Of a DNA stretch of 64,000 nucleotides, positions 16,186 through 26,699 are shown piece after piece. Numbering within the stretch: position 1 is the stretch's first letter; each line of letters begins with the position of its first letter. The stretch is taken from NCBI RefSeq assembly GCF_002813915.1, contig NZ_CP019335.1:3083777-3147776 (forward strand), given 5' to 3'. Both the position numbers and the translations under genes were made by a program. The DNA comes from Tenacibaculum sp. SZ-18 (GTDB lineage: Bacteria; Bacteroidota; Bacteroidia; Flavobacteriales; Flavobacteriaceae). A model generated the notes under the pieces. That model did not search any database, had not been told where the DNA came from, and saw only the letters and a program-made list of their open reading frames with translations.

Positions 16186-19100
16186 ATGAAAAGAATTATA
16201 TCTGTATTAGTACTTTTTTGCATATCCCTTACCAATGCTCAAAGTTCTTGGAATAAATTGGATTCCGAAAATCTAGCTTTACGAAGCGAAAAATCCCTTA
16301 GAAAATCAGAACCAACAAAGTTTTCTCTTTACAATTTAAATTTGGAAAACTTTAAAAATGAATTAACCGCTCAAACAAAAGGAAAAGAAAAAATTATTTC
16401 ATTACCTGGTTATCACGGAAAATTAGAAAATTACTACATACATGAATACAATCAGTTTACGGAACCTCTTAATACAAAATATGGATTTATAAAAACTTAC
16501 TCAATCCAGTCAGTCAAAAATGAAACAATTTCGGGTAAAATTTCTATTGGTACCGATGGTGTTCATATGATATTAAACTCTCCACAAAATGGAAGTTTTT
16601 ATATAGAACCATATACAAAGGATAAACGAACCTATATCGGATTTGATAGAAAAAGTTTGAATAAAATAGAATCTAATTTTGAATGCATGGTCCAGAGTAA
16701 TATTGCTCCAAAAGTAAAATTAAATGCTCGCATGAGAAACCCAAACGATGGTAATTTAAGAACTTATCGATTTGCTTTAGCTTGTACAGGAGAATATGCA
16801 ACTTATCATATCAACGACCAAGGTCTTACTTCGGCTCCAGAAACCGAGAGAAAGGCTGCTGTTTTATCAGCAATGAATACATCACTAGCAAGAATAAATC
16901 AAGTTTTTGAAAAGGAATTAGCTGTAAAATTAAATATGGTAATTAGTGGAGGTGAAAATCCTGTTCTTTTTTTAGACGCTACGAATGATGGATATACTAA
17001 CAACGACATCAGTCTCATGATTGATGAAAATATTTCAATATGCAATACGTTAATTGGAGCAAATAATTATGACTTAGGTCATTTATTTTATCAAGGACAG
17101 GATTCGGGCTTAGCCTATACGCCATCCGTATGCAGTAATTTAAAAGCTGGCGGAGTAACTGGCAGAATTAATCCAAAAGGTGACCCTTTCGATATAGATT
17201 ATGCTTGTCACGAAATAGGTCATCAGTTTGGGGCTAATCACACTCAAAATAACTCCTGTCAAAGAAACACAAATACATCTGTAGAACCTGGTAGTGGATC
17301 AACCATAATGAGTTACGCTGGTATCTGTGCACCGAATGTTCAATCCAATGCCGATGACTATTTCCATGCCATTAGTATAGACGAAATGTGGCTAAGAATA
17401 CAGTCTACCTGTGCGACAATATCTAATACAAATAATACAGTGCCAACTGCTAATGCTGGGCCTGACTACTCGGTTCCCAAAAATACCCCATTGAAACTTA
17501 TTGGTTCAGGAACTGATTCTGATGGTATCAATTCTCTAACCTATAATTGGGAACAACTAGATAATGAGGTAGCCACAATGCCTCCCCTAGTAACAAATAC
17601 TGTTGGGCCAATGTTTAGATCTGTTCCTCCAAATTCAGAAGTAACCAGATATTTACCAGAATTATCAACGGTAATCTCAGGATCTACTTTTTCTCAATGG
17701 GAAGTTCTACCTAATGTCACAAGAGTAATGGATTTCGCGTTTAGTGTCAGAGATAATCAGCCTGGTGGTGGATCAAGTGCGAGAGATGACATGAAAATTA
17801 CAGTAACAGATGCAACCCCATTTAGAGTTACATCTCAAAACACATCAACAACCTGGGATGTTGAAAGTACAGCAACCATTACATGGGATAAATCAACTAC
17901 GGATCAAGCTCCAATTAATTGTCAAAATGTTAGAATCAAATTATCTACTGATGGAGGTTTGACTTTCCCTATAATTCTTGCTGAAAGTACTCCTAATGAT
18001 GGCACCCATGACATTGTTGTTCCAAATAACCTAACAAACTCTGCTAGAATAATGATTGAGGCGGTAGATAATATTTTTTATAATGTTAATACTACTAACT
18101 TTTCGGTTATTTCAACGGCTCCTACGTTTTTATTAACCAATACATCTTCAAAACAATTTGTTTGTAATTCAGGAGGAAACAGTGTTGAATATGATTTAAC
18201 AGTAGAATATGTAAATGGTTTCAATGAAACTATTTCTTTCAGCGCTACAGATGCACCTGCAGGAGCAAATATTTCTTTTGCCCCAACTTCAATCAGTGCA
18301 AATGGTACCGTAAAAATGACAATCACTAATTTAGATGGAGTAACAGGAAATGATTATAATATTACCGTAAATGCTACATCTAATTCTGAATCAAAATCGG
18401 TTCAAGCTGAACTTGGAGTACTTGATGGAAGTTTCTCTTCATTCAACCTAACTTCTCCAGATAATAGTTCTTCAAATGTTAGTATAGTCCCAACACTAAC
18501 TTGGGAAAGTATAACTGAAGCAACAGGCTATGATATTCAAATATCAACTAATAACACATTTACTAATGTCATATTAAACACAACATCTAACACCAATTCT
18601 TATGAAGTAAGTCCACCACTTTCTGGTTCAAGCATTTATTTTTGGAGAGTTAGACCTAAAAACGATTGTGCAACAGGAAACTACACTAGTGCGTTTTTCT
18701 TCAGAACTGAGAATCCTTCATATTGTTCATCAACATTTACAGATGATGCAGGAGGTGCTGATCATATTACCAATGTAACCTTTAATACAATTAATAATAC
18801 TTCTGGGAATGATACTGTTGATGGTTATATAGACTATACTGCTAACTCTACTGACATTAATGCTGGTGATAGCTATCAAATTAGTGTTTCTTTTGATCCT
18901 GATGGATTCAGAGATCATTGTTATGTATTTATTGACTGGAATCAAGATTTTAATTTTGATGTTACCACAGAACGATATGACTTAGGTAGTATTTCAGGAA
19001 CACCTGGAACGAGAACTGCAAATATCACAGTGCCTAACAATGCAATAAATGGAAATACAAGAATGCGTGTTATTATTCAGTATTTTGACAACAATAATTT

Positions 19101-19461
19101 TGTTCTAACTGACGGAGCGTGTGACTCAGATCATGCATCAGAATGGGGAGAAACAGAAGATTATACTGTTAATGTAATTAATGCGACAGCTTCAATTGAC
19201 GATTTTGATTTTACAAATTTTAAAGTATACCCTAATCCTTCAAATGGAAACTTCAATGTAACATTCGAAGTGGTAAATACAGAAAAAGTAAATATTAAAT
19301 TATTCGATATTCAAGGAAGATTAGTGGAAGAAAGAGATTATAAAAATATCCCGACTGTATTTTCTGAAGAATTAAATTTAAATAGTGTTAACGCTGGATT
19401 GTATTTACTTCAAGTACAAAACGGTGATAAACGTACCACAAGAAAATTAGTTATTAAATAA
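16186..19461 (+). CDS. Secreted reprolysin-like zinc metalloprotease, GEVED and T9SS sorting domains
   Basis: 1,091 residues. Order: signal peptide, propeptide-like region to about 190, catalytic domain with HEIGHQFGANH at about 342-352 and Met-turn IMSYAGIC, PKD/Ig-like domain (about 420), a second beta domain, an Ig-like domain (about 645-745) and a fibronectin III-like domain (about 750-845). A GEVED domain follows (YCSSTFTDDAGG near 846 to WGETEDYTVNV), then the type A T9SS sorting domain (VYPNPSNGN to the C-terminal Lys). It is secreted across the outer membrane by T9SS and probably degrades protein outside the cell. A strong terminator follows. Confidence 0.92.
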   Translation: MKRIISVLVLFCISLTNAQSSWNKLDSENLALRSEKSLRKSEPTKFSLYNLNLENFKNELTAQTKGKEKIISLPGYHGKLENYYIHEYNQFTEPLNTKYGFIKTYSIQSVKNETISGKISIGTDGVHMILNSPQNGSFYIEPYTKDKRTYIGFDRKSLNKIESNFECMVQSNIAPKVKLNARMRNPNDGNLRTYRFALACTGEYATYHINDQGLTSAPETERKAAVLSAMNTSLARINQVFEKELAVKLNMVISGGENPVLFLDATNDGYTNNDISLMIDENISICNTLIGANNYDLGHLFYQGQDSGLAYTPSVCSNLKAGGVTGRINPKGDPFDIDYACHEIGHQFGANHTQNNSCQRNTNTSVEPGSGSTIMSYAGICAPNVQSNADDYFHAISIDEMWLRIQSTCATISNTNNTVPTANAGPDYSVPKNTPLKLIGSGTDSDGINSLTYNWEQLDNEVATMPPLVTNTVGPMFRSVPPNSEVTRYLPELSTVISGSTFSQWEVLPNVTRVMDFAFSVRDNQPGGGSSARDDMKITVTDATPFRVTSQNTSTTWDVESTATITWDKSTTDQAPINCQNVRIKLSTDGGLTFPIILAESTPNDGTHDIVVPNNLTNSARIMIEAVDNIFYNVNTTNFSVISTAPTFLLTNTSSKQFVCNSGGNSVEYDLTVEYVNGFNETISFSATDAPAGANISFAPTSISANGTVKMTITNLDGVTGNDYNITVNATSNSESKSVQAELGVLDGSFSSFNLTSPDNSSSNVSIVPTLTWESITEATGYDIQISTNNTFTNVILNTTSNTNSYEVSPPLSGSSIYFWRVRPKNDCATGNYTSAFFFRTENPSYCSSTFTDDAGGADHITNVTFNTINNTSGNDTVDGYIDYTANSTDINAGDSYQISVSFDPDGFRDHCYVFIDWNQDFNFDVTTERYDLGSISGTPGTRTANITVPNNAINGNTRMRVIIQYFDNNNFVLTDGACDSDHASEWGETEDYTVNVINATASIDDFDFTNFKVYPNPSNGNFNVTFEVVNTEKVNIKLFDIQGRLVEERDYKNIPTVFSEELNLNSVNAGLYLLQVQNGDKRTTRKLVIK

Positions 19462-19484
19462 ACCATATAATAAATCTAACAAAT

Positions 19485-19513
19485 AGGCGAGCTTAACAAG
19501 TTCGCCTTTTTTT
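19485..19513 (+). terminator. Terminator after the second metalloprotease
   Basis: AGGCGAGCTT (19485-19494), loop AAC, AAGTTCGCCT (19498-19507), followed by a T run to 19513. Ten pairs with one G-U. Confidence 0.85.
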
Positions 19514-19641
19514 ATGAATTATATCAAAAATCCTCATTTATACTTTATGAAATGACCCACAAAATCATTACATTTAACTGACTACAAAATAATTGCTCAA
19601 CAATATTGATATTTATGCATCACTAAACCAAAACTTCCCCC

Positions 19642-22600
19642 ATGAACAGAATTATATTTTCAGTTGTACTTTTTTGTATTAGTGTAACCTATTCACAGGG
19701 TTCTTGGAAGAAATTAAACTCAAAAAAAACAGTATTCAAGTCCAAGTTATTGTTAAGAAAAGCTAATCCATCAAAATTTACACTCTTCAACTTAAACTTT
19801 AAAAAATTTAAAGCTGAACTCTCCTTAGAAACAAAAAATTACGAAAACAGCATTTATCTTCCTAATGAAGAAGGAACACTCAGTGAATACTTAATTGAAG
19901 AAACCTCTAATTTTACTAATGATTTGCACCCAAAATATGGTTTTATCAAATCATTCTCTTTAAAAGGAGTGAACAATCGAACGAAATCAGGTAAAATATC
20001 TATTGGTTCTGATGGTGTATACATTACTATCTATTCAGTTAATAAACCTACTTTTTACATTGATCCTTATACAAGGGATAAATCTACATACATTTGTTAC
20101 AGCAGAGCTCATATTGATAAATCTACACATCAAAATGAATGTCTTTTTAACGAAGAAGCAATAAAACAAGGATTTCAAAGGAAAAACAATTTAAAAACTC
20201 CTGATGATGGAATCTTGAGATCATACAGATTGGCACTAGCTTGCACAGGAGAGTATGCTCAATTTCATATTAATCAACAAGGAACTGAAAGTGGAACAGA
20301 AACAGAGAAAGAGGCAGCTGTACTTTCAGCAATGAATACCACCATGACTCGTGTCAACGGAATTTACGAAAGGGAATTATCTGTTCGAATGAATATTGTT
20401 CTTGTTAATGGTGAAAATCCATTAATATATCTTGACGCTAATACAGATGGATATACAAATAATTCAAACTCTACTTTAATAACTGAAAATCAAAATAAAT
20501 GTGATAATGAAATTGGAAACAATAATTACGACATTGGTCATTTGTTTAGCAAACCAGATACTGGTGCAAGTGGTTTAGCTGGTTTAGGTGTTGTTTGTAA
20601 GACAGGCCAAAAAGGAGCTGGCATTACAGGAACAAGTGTTCCTATTAATGATCCATTTGATGTAGACTTTGTAGCTCATGAAATTGGACATCAGTTTGGC
20701 GCTCCCCATACGTTTAATAATTCTTGTAATGGAAACCGATCAGCATTAAATGCTGTGGAACCTGGAAGTGGCTCAACCATTATGGCTTACGCGGGAATTT
20801 GTGTGCCAAACGTACAGAACAATAGTGACGATTATTTTCACTCTTATAGTATTACAAGTATGTGGAATTACATTCAAACTACATCGTGTGCAACTACCAT
20901 TAATACCGGAAATACAGCGCCAGTAGCTAATGCTGGAAACGATTATAATGTTCCGAGTGGTACTCCTTTAATTCTAAAAGGAAATGCATCCGACGTTGAT
21001 GGAACCGATAATTTGAGCTATTCATGGGAACAAATTGATATTGAAATTGCAAATATGCCTCCGGCGTCTGGTAATACAGACGGGCCACTTTTTAGATCTC
21101 TTGAACCTTCAACTTCTACAGACAGATATTTACCTCCTTTAGAAACAGTTATTTCCGGAGCCACTTCAACAGCTTGGGAGGTCATTCCTACTGTAGCAAG
21201 GGAAATGAATTTTTCTTTGTTGGTTCGTGATAATAATTCAGGAGCGGGATCTTCGGATAGAGATGATATGAAAATTACGGTAACAGATGCTGAACCCTTT
21301 ACTGTGATTTCACAAAATAGCGCCATAACCTGGAATGTCGGAAGTACGCAAACAATAACTTGGAATAAATCTACCACTGATTTAACTCCTATCAATTGTC
21401 AAAATGTTAGAATCTCTCTTTCAACTGATGGAGGAATAACATTTCCTATAATTCTAGCAAATAATACACCTAATGATGGAATTCATACAATTACTGTTCC
21501 TGATTTTGAAACTACTACAGCAAGAATTATGATTGAAGCCATAGATAATATTTTCTACAATGTTAATAGTTCTGATTTTTCAATAGTATCAACCATTCCT
21601 ACTTTTGTTGTTACCAACAATAGTGGAAAACAAATTGGTTGTAATACCAACTCTTCAACTGTTGAATATGATTTAGAGTTAGATTTTAGAAATGGTTTTA
21701 ATGAAACGGTATCTTTTTCTATTGAAAACGCACCTCAAAATGCAATAGCTACATTTAGTCCAACTACAATTAATAGTGATGGAATGGTAAAATTGACGCT
21801 TTCTAATCTTATTAGTGCGGTTCCTGGGGATTATAATGTCAAAATAAATGCGGTCTCAACAACAGTAAATAAAACAACGAACGCAGAGTTAGAAATATCT
21901 GATGGATTTTTAACGGGATTCGCTTTGATTTCTCCATCCAATGGTGCAACTGATGTAAGTATAAATCCAAAATTAGATTGGCCACTCATTCCGGAAGTTG
22001 AAGCGTATGAAATTCAAATTGCTAGCGATACTTCTTTTAATAATATAATTTTAAATACAACCTCAACTACCAACACATATACGGTAAGTACTTCATTAAA
22101 TGGTTTGACTGAATATTTTTGGAGGGTTAGAGCAACAAATTCTTGTGGAGTGGGAAATTATACACTTCCTTATAGTTTTACAACACTCGATCCATCGTAT
22201 TGTTCTTCCTCTTTTTCTGATGATGCAGGTGGCGCGGACCATATAACGAATGTAACTTTTAATTCAATTAATAATACCACTGGTAATGATACTGTAGATG
22301 GTTATATCGACTACACCTCAATAAGCACAGATATAAATGCTGGAAATACCTACCAAATCAGCGTTACTTTTGATCCAGACGGATTTCAAGATCATTGTTA
22401 CGTATTTATCGATTGGAATCAAGACTATATTTTTGATGTTAATACAGAAAGGTATGATTTAGGAAGTGTATCTACAACTACTGATACTAAAACTGGGAAC
22501 ATTACCGTTCCAACTGATGCTACTCCCGGTACTACAAGAATGAGAGTAATTGTCCAGTATTTTGATAATACTAGTTTTATTTTAACTGATGGTCCTTGCG

Positions 22601-22938
22601 ATATAGATCATGCATCCGAATGGGGTGAAACTGAGGACTACTCGTTAAATATTATTAATAACACTGCTAATATTGATGAGTTTGACTTTGCTAATTTAAA
22701 GGTGTTTCCTAATCCCTCAAATGGTAATATTACCATAACTTTTGAAGTACTCAACCCTGAAAATATTTTGATTAAAATGATCGATATAGGAGGTCGAGTC
22801 ATCAAAGAAAAAATATATAATAACACTGCTGCTATATTCTCAGAGAAACTACAATTGAATGGTATTAGTTCAGGTTTATATCTTTTAGATATTAAAAATG
22901 GCAATAAACGAACTACGCGAAAACTAATTATAAAATGA
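19642..22938 (+). CDS. Secreted reprolysin-like zinc metalloprotease, GEVED and T9SS sorting domains (third paralogue)
   Basis: 1,098 residues with the same architecture as the gene at 16186: signal peptide (NRIIFSVVLFCISVTYSQG), catalytic motif HEIGHQFGAPH at about 346-356, IMAYAGIC as Met-turn, beta domains, a Fn3-like domain, GEVED (from about 853) and a type A sorting domain (VFPNPSNGN). The catalytic domain differs from its neighbours: AYAGIC instead of SYAGIC, and a loop insertion around NGNRSALNAVEPG. This suggests a different substrate range. It is separated from the second copy by a terminator and 130 bases, so it probably has its own promoter. Confidence 0.92.
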   Translation: MNRIIFSVVLFCISVTYSQGSWKKLNSKKTVFKSKLLLRKANPSKFTLFNLNFKKFKAELSLETKNYENSIYLPNEEGTLSEYLIEETSNFTNDLHPKYGFIKSFSLKGVNNRTKSGKISIGSDGVYITIYSVNKPTFYIDPYTRDKSTYICYSRAHIDKSTHQNECLFNEEAIKQGFQRKNNLKTPDDGILRSYRLALACTGEYAQFHINQQGTESGTETEKEAAVLSAMNTTMTRVNGIYERELSVRMNIVLVNGENPLIYLDANTDGYTNNSNSTLITENQNKCDNEIGNNNYDIGHLFSKPDTGASGLAGLGVVCKTGQKGAGITGTSVPINDPFDVDFVAHEIGHQFGAPHTFNNSCNGNRSALNAVEPGSGSTIMAYAGICVPNVQNNSDDYFHSYSITSMWNYIQTTSCATTINTGNTAPVANAGNDYNVPSGTPLILKGNASDVDGTDNLSYSWEQIDIEIANMPPASGNTDGPLFRSLEPSTSTDRYLPPLETVISGATSTAWEVIPTVAREMNFSLLVRDNNSGAGSSDRDDMKITVTDAEPFTVISQNSAITWNVGSTQTITWNKSTTDLTPINCQNVRISLSTDGGITFPIILANNTPNDGIHTITVPDFETTTARIMIEAIDNIFYNVNSSDFSIVSTIPTFVVTNNSGKQIGCNTNSSTVEYDLELDFRNGFNETVSFSIENAPQNAIATFSPTTINSDGMVKLTLSNLISAVPGDYNVKINAVSTTVNKTTNAELEISDGFLTGFALISPSNGATDVSINPKLDWPLIPEVEAYEIQIASDTSFNNIILNTTSTTNTYTVSTSLNGLTEYFWRVRATNSCGVGNYTLPYSFTTLDPSYCSSSFSDDAGGADHITNVTFNSINNTTGNDTVDGYIDYTSISTDINAGNTYQISVTFDPDGFQDHCYVFIDWNQDYIFDVNTERYDLGSVSTTTDTKTGNITVPTDATPGTTRMRVIVQYFDNTSFILTDGPCDIDHASEWGETEDYSLNIINNTANIDEFDFANLKVFPNPSNGNITITFEVLNPENILIKMIDIGGRVIKEKIYNNTAAIFSEKLQLNGISSGLYLLDIKNGNKRTTRKLIIK

Positions 22939-22951
22939 TATAATAATAAAT

Positions 22952-22985
22952 AGAAACATCGAGCTTTCACAAACTCGACGTTTCT
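22952..22985. terminator. Convergent terminator between the third metalloprotease and the beta-barrel gene
   Basis: AGAAACATCGAG (22952-22963), ten-base loop, CTCGACGTTTCT (22974-22985), 11 of 12 pairs. T-rich sequence follows on the - strand, with a weaker T tract on the + strand. Confidence 0.6.
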
Positions 22986-23001
22986 GATTAATCCTGAAAA
23001 A

Positions 23002-25728
23002 TTATAAATTATACGTAACATTAAATGTTACAAATCGTGGTTGTACAATATATACAGATGAACTATTGAATATCACATTAGAATCGTCTTGATTCAAAGA
23101 TTTAGTATTTAATAAGTTAGTTGCCTTTATTTTATACTCCCATTTACTATCTCCTTTTTGATAAGTTAAGTCTGCATCCCAAAAACTATAATCGTTTAAA
23201 GTTCTCGATTGATTTCTGAAGTTGTTATACGTATAGCTAGTGTTGAATACTAAATCATTAGTAATAAATGTATCGAAATTGATAAATGGACTGTGGGTTG
23301 TAAATGTATTTATAATTCCTCCTTGATCATACTTATTAATACTTACATTATATCCAAAATCGAAATTCGGAAACTCTCTAAAATTCGAACTAAATCTTGT
23401 TCTGTAAGCCTGCGTAAACGAGTTAGACTCTCTATTCTCATTTTGATTGGTAATTCCTGAAAAGAAAAGGTTATTAGAAATCGAATATACCATATTCCCT
23501 CCTAATGTAATTTTAAACTTTCTATAACTTTTTTGGAAGTTTGCATTCGCGGAAATTGTTTCGTCTGGAAAAACAGAATTAATCGAACTAGAAACTTGAT
23601 CGACTCCATTAAAAACAGTTGCTCCTTTAACAGCATCTATTAATTTACTATAATTAACACTAGCAAAAACATTGGTATAATTAAACATATTAAAGCTAAA
23701 ATAACTTAAGTTTATATTATGAGATAACGAACTTTCTAATTCTCTATTTCCTCTGTACAAACGGTTATAGTTATTAAACACAAAGCCTTCTGCAACTCTA
23801 TTAATATCAGTAAAACTTACTTGCTGACTATAATCTAATCGTAGCGTTTCAGATTTTTTCAAAGCTACTTTAATAGAGGCATCTGGAAGTAATTTTATAA
23901 AAGTATTATCAAAAACACTTCCCAATTGGGTGTTTACTGCAGCATACTTATGGGCTGTAAATCCTTGATTGAATGTGAAAATTCCAGTGATAAATTTATA
24001 ATGTAATCCTGCGTAATAATCATCAAAAGTATATTCAACATCGTTAATAGCGTCAGGATTATTAATATTGATTTGATCTCCATTATCCAACACCTGGAAA
24101 ACATCTGAATTAAATTGCTGATTACTAAGCGTTGTTCCAAAAGTTAGATTTAAATTACTTTTAGCATTTATTACATAGAAGTAATCTAGTTTAGCATCCA
24201 ACTTGTTTGTTTTAACTCTTTTGTTCTGGGAAACATCAAATAAGGATTGATTTATTAATCCTAATTGATTGAAAAATGATAATTGTGATAGTTGTGCATT
24301 ATAAAAAGGATCTTCATTTTGCCATAAATGTTGCCCTTCAAAAGCAAAAATATTATTATCATTTAATGTATAGTAATAATTAAAATTCTGATTAATAGAA
24401 TATGGATTTTGACTTGTTAATTGATTAATTGGAACAGATGTGAAAGTTCCATCAATAGTAGTACGATTAGATGTTAATAATTGAGTTTCTTTTTGATCTG
24501 AAATCTTAGCAAACAAATCATAATCGAATTGATTATCGGCATTTGCTTTATAACTTGAACTTACTTTTATCAAGCCTAAATCACTTTTTTGATTTGTAAT
24601 ACTTTGAGTAGTTTCTGTATCAATTGAACGAGAATCGTCAATGTTTGGATTCAAGTAATTCCTTACTGTATTTTCCTCTAAATCTGTATTTGAACCTGAG
24701 TAAATTGCGAATCCGCTTAAATCCCAATCTTTCTTAGGTAAGTAACTGAAATTTAACGCCCCAAAACGAGATTCAATTTCTTTAGCTCTGTTATTTCTTA
24801 ATGTTAAAAATCCAATATCTGAAGAAGCAACATTAAATCCTGTTCCTCTTCCTCCACCTCCACGGAAACCTCCCGTGAATTTAAAATAATCACGACGTGT
24901 AAAAGGAACTTCACCAATGTTATTGAAATCTGTTATCAGGTTTAAACTATACTTTGGACTGTAATAAAACAACTTCGGATGAACGATGTAACGTGTATCA
25001 TCAGTTGCCATTCCAATTCCGGCAGAAACTTCTCCAAACCAGAAGTTCTTCTTTCCTTCTTTCAATTTTAAATTGATTACAATATTATCTTCATTATCAG
25101 TTACGCTGCTCATTTGCCTAACCTCACTATGATTCTTTAAAACTTGTACTTTATCAATTGCATTTGCAGGAATATTTTTTGTTGCCAATTTAGAATCACC
25201 ATCAAAGAAATCTTTTCCTTCAACCATTACCTTACTAACTGTTTTTCCTTCAACCTGAATTTCTCCTTCATCATTTACTTCAACACCTGGTAATTTATTT
25301 AAAACATCTCCTAATTTTTTCTCAGTTCCACTTTTAAAAGAATCTGCATTGTAAACAATTGTATCTCCTTTTACCGTCACGGGCATTTTAGAAACGATTT
25401 CAACTTCATCAAGAGTATTATCAAAAGTTAATACGATATCCTTTTTAATATCTGATTCCTTTGTTAAAATCTGAATTTCTCCTGATTTCATTCCTACATA
25501 ACTAGCCTTAATTACATAACTTGCATTTTTATCTAAATTCAGTTTATAATTACCAAAAGAATCGGTAAAACCATAGGAGTCAATTTTTTTAGTTTCTTGA
25601 TTTACAGCAATCATATTCGCCATTTCTAGTGTATTTCCGCTGTCATCTTTTACTACTCCCGACAGTTTAATTTGGGCACTAGTATAACTAGCGATCAAAA
25701 TGACCGCCAATAGTAATATTCGTTTCAT
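23002..25728 (-). CDS. Outer-membrane beta-barrel protein, TonB-dependent receptor-like
   Basis: 908 residues. Signal peptide (KRILLLAVILIASYTSAQ), a carboxypeptidase-regulatory-like beta domain (about 20-105), a plug domain (GTEKKLGDVLNKLPGVEV, VEGKDFFDGD, ANAIDKVQVLKN), then a long beta-barrel ending in an aromatic-rich strand (RFVTFNVTYNL). A Gly/Arg-rich loop (GGFRGGGGRGTG) lies near residue 285. It is the last gene of a four-gene operon, 18 bases behind a GLPGLI gene. The substrate is unknown; a transporter role is inferred only from the fold, and no clear TonB box is visible. Confidence 0.88.
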   Translation of the reverse strand: MKRILLLAVILIASYTSAQIKLSGVVKDDSGNTLEMANMIAVNQETKKIDSYGFTDSFGNYKLNLDKNASYVIKASYVGMKSGEIQILTKESDIKKDIVLTFDNTLDEVEIVSKMPVTVKGDTIVYNADSFKSGTEKKLGDVLNKLPGVEVNDEGEIQVEGKTVSKVMVEGKDFFDGDSKLATKNIPANAIDKVQVLKNHSEVRQMSSVTDNEDNIVINLKLKEGKKNFWFGEVSAGIGMATDDTRYIVHPKLFYYSPKYSLNLITDFNNIGEVPFTRRDYFKFTGGFRGGGGRGTGFNVASSDIGFLTLRNNRAKEIESRFGALNFSYLPKKDWDLSGFAIYSGSNTDLEENTVRNYLNPNIDDSRSIDTETTQSITNQKSDLGLIKVSSSYKANADNQFDYDLFAKISDQKETQLLTSNRTTIDGTFTSVPINQLTSQNPYSINQNFNYYYTLNDNNIFAFEGQHLWQNEDPFYNAQLSQLSFFNQLGLINQSLFDVSQNKRVKTNKLDAKLDYFYVINAKSNLNLTFGTTLSNQQFNSDVFQVLDNGDQININNPDAINDVEYTFDDYYAGLHYKFITGIFTFNQGFTAHKYAAVNTQLGSVFDNTFIKLLPDASIKVALKKSETLRLDYSQQVSFTDINRVAEGFVFNNYNRLYRGNRELESSLSHNINLSYFSFNMFNYTNVFASVNYSKLIDAVKGATVFNGVDQVSSSINSVFPDETISANANFQKSYRKFKITLGGNMVYSISNNLFFSGITNQNENRESNSFTQAYRTRFSSNFREFPNFDFGYNVSINKYDQGGIINTFTTHSPFINFDTFITNDLVFNTSYTYNNFRNQSRTLNDYSFWDADLTYQKGDSKWEYKIKATNLLNTKSLNQDDSNVIFNSSSVYIVQPRFVTFNVTYNL

Positions 25729-25746
25729 TATAAAATATTTGGTTAT

Positions 25747-26619
25747 CTAACGTCTAGAATTTCGACCTCTTCTTCCTCTCCACATTCCGCGCATCTCTTC
25801 CATTTTTTCCTTTACAATCTTATTATATTTCTCTCTAGTTACTTTTTCACCTTTAGTGGGCGCTTTAATTTCAACACGTTCTTTTGGATTTAAAACAACT
25901 TGCGTACATAAAACTGTAGTTCTACCAGAGTTAATTTCTAGAATTAGTCCTGGTAACCCCCAGTATTCTCCAGGACCATTGCTTACTGGAATTTGAGGAG
26001 TATACCAAGCTGTTACTAAAACTTCTTTTGGTATTTCAATATCTTCTGTTACCTCCTTGACATTGGCCGTATCTTTATTTTTATCTTCCTTACCACGATT
26101 TCCATCTCTTCCTCTACCTCGTCCTCTTCTTCTCATATTTTGCCAATCGAATTCATCGGTCTTTTTAAGCATTGTAGCTTTGTAACATAAATAATTTCCT
26201 ATTTGTTTCGTTTCTCCTGTCATTTCCCATTTTGGCATTTCAGAATCATCTTCAATTAAGAATTTCTTGCCGAAAAATTCACGCTCTTCTACAAACTTTT
26301 TATCAGTAATACTTTTGTATTGTAACTCTGCTGAAAAGCCTCCAAAACTAAAACCTCCTCCCCTGCCTGGTGCTTCTAACCTCTCATCTTCTTTATATAT
26401 GGAAGCACTTTTATTAAACTGAAGTACATACTTTTTCTCAAGCATATTCTTCATTCGTTCCATAATTCTTTTCTTCTGTTGTTCCGACATTTCTCGGTTA
26501 TTCCATTGTTCTAAGTTGAAGGTAGTTTTTGATTGATAGATTGCCTTACCATAGAAGTTTTTTTGAGAAAAACTTGCTATCGTAAAGAAAATAAACAAAT
26601 AAGTTACAATTGATTTCAT
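25747..26619 (-). CDS. GLPGLI family protein (Arg/Gly-rich)
   Basis: 290 residues from the ATG at 26619, chosen because a signal peptide (KSIVTYLFIFFTIASFSQ) starts there; a frame 13 codons longer exists. The family motif WGLPGLILEIN is present near residue 228, preceded by the conserved ISNGPGEYW-like segment (VSNGPGEYWG). A low-complexity RRRGRGRGRDGNRG stretch near residue 175 and a basic tail (WRGRRGRNSRR) set it apart from its neighbour. It is secreted or periplasmic, with unknown function. It is third in an operon, between another GLPGLI protein and the beta-barrel protein. Confidence 0.85.
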   Translation of the reverse strand: MKSIVTYLFIFFTIASFSQKNFYGKAIYQSKTTFNLEQWNNREMSEQQKKRIMERMKNMLEKKYVLQFNKSASIYKEDERLEAPGRGGGFSFGGFSAELQYKSITDKKFVEEREFFGKKFLIEDDSEMPKWEMTGETKQIGNYLCYKATMLKKTDEFDWQNMRRRGRGRGRDGNRGKEDKNKDTANVKEVTEDIEIPKEVLVTAWYTPQIPVSNGPGEYWGLPGLILEINSGRTTVLCTQVVLNPKERVEIKAPTKGEKVTREKYNKIVKEKMEEMRGMWRGRRGRNSRR

Positions 26620-26699
26620 GTTGATTAGCTTTATTATTTCGTTAAAGATAATACTCATTATCGGGTGTTAGACATAAAAAAAAGCTAAAGGTTTAATTA

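Noticed and set aside
21018..21395. 125-codon frame opposite the third metalloprotease
   Set aside because: Antisense shadow within a long intact gene.
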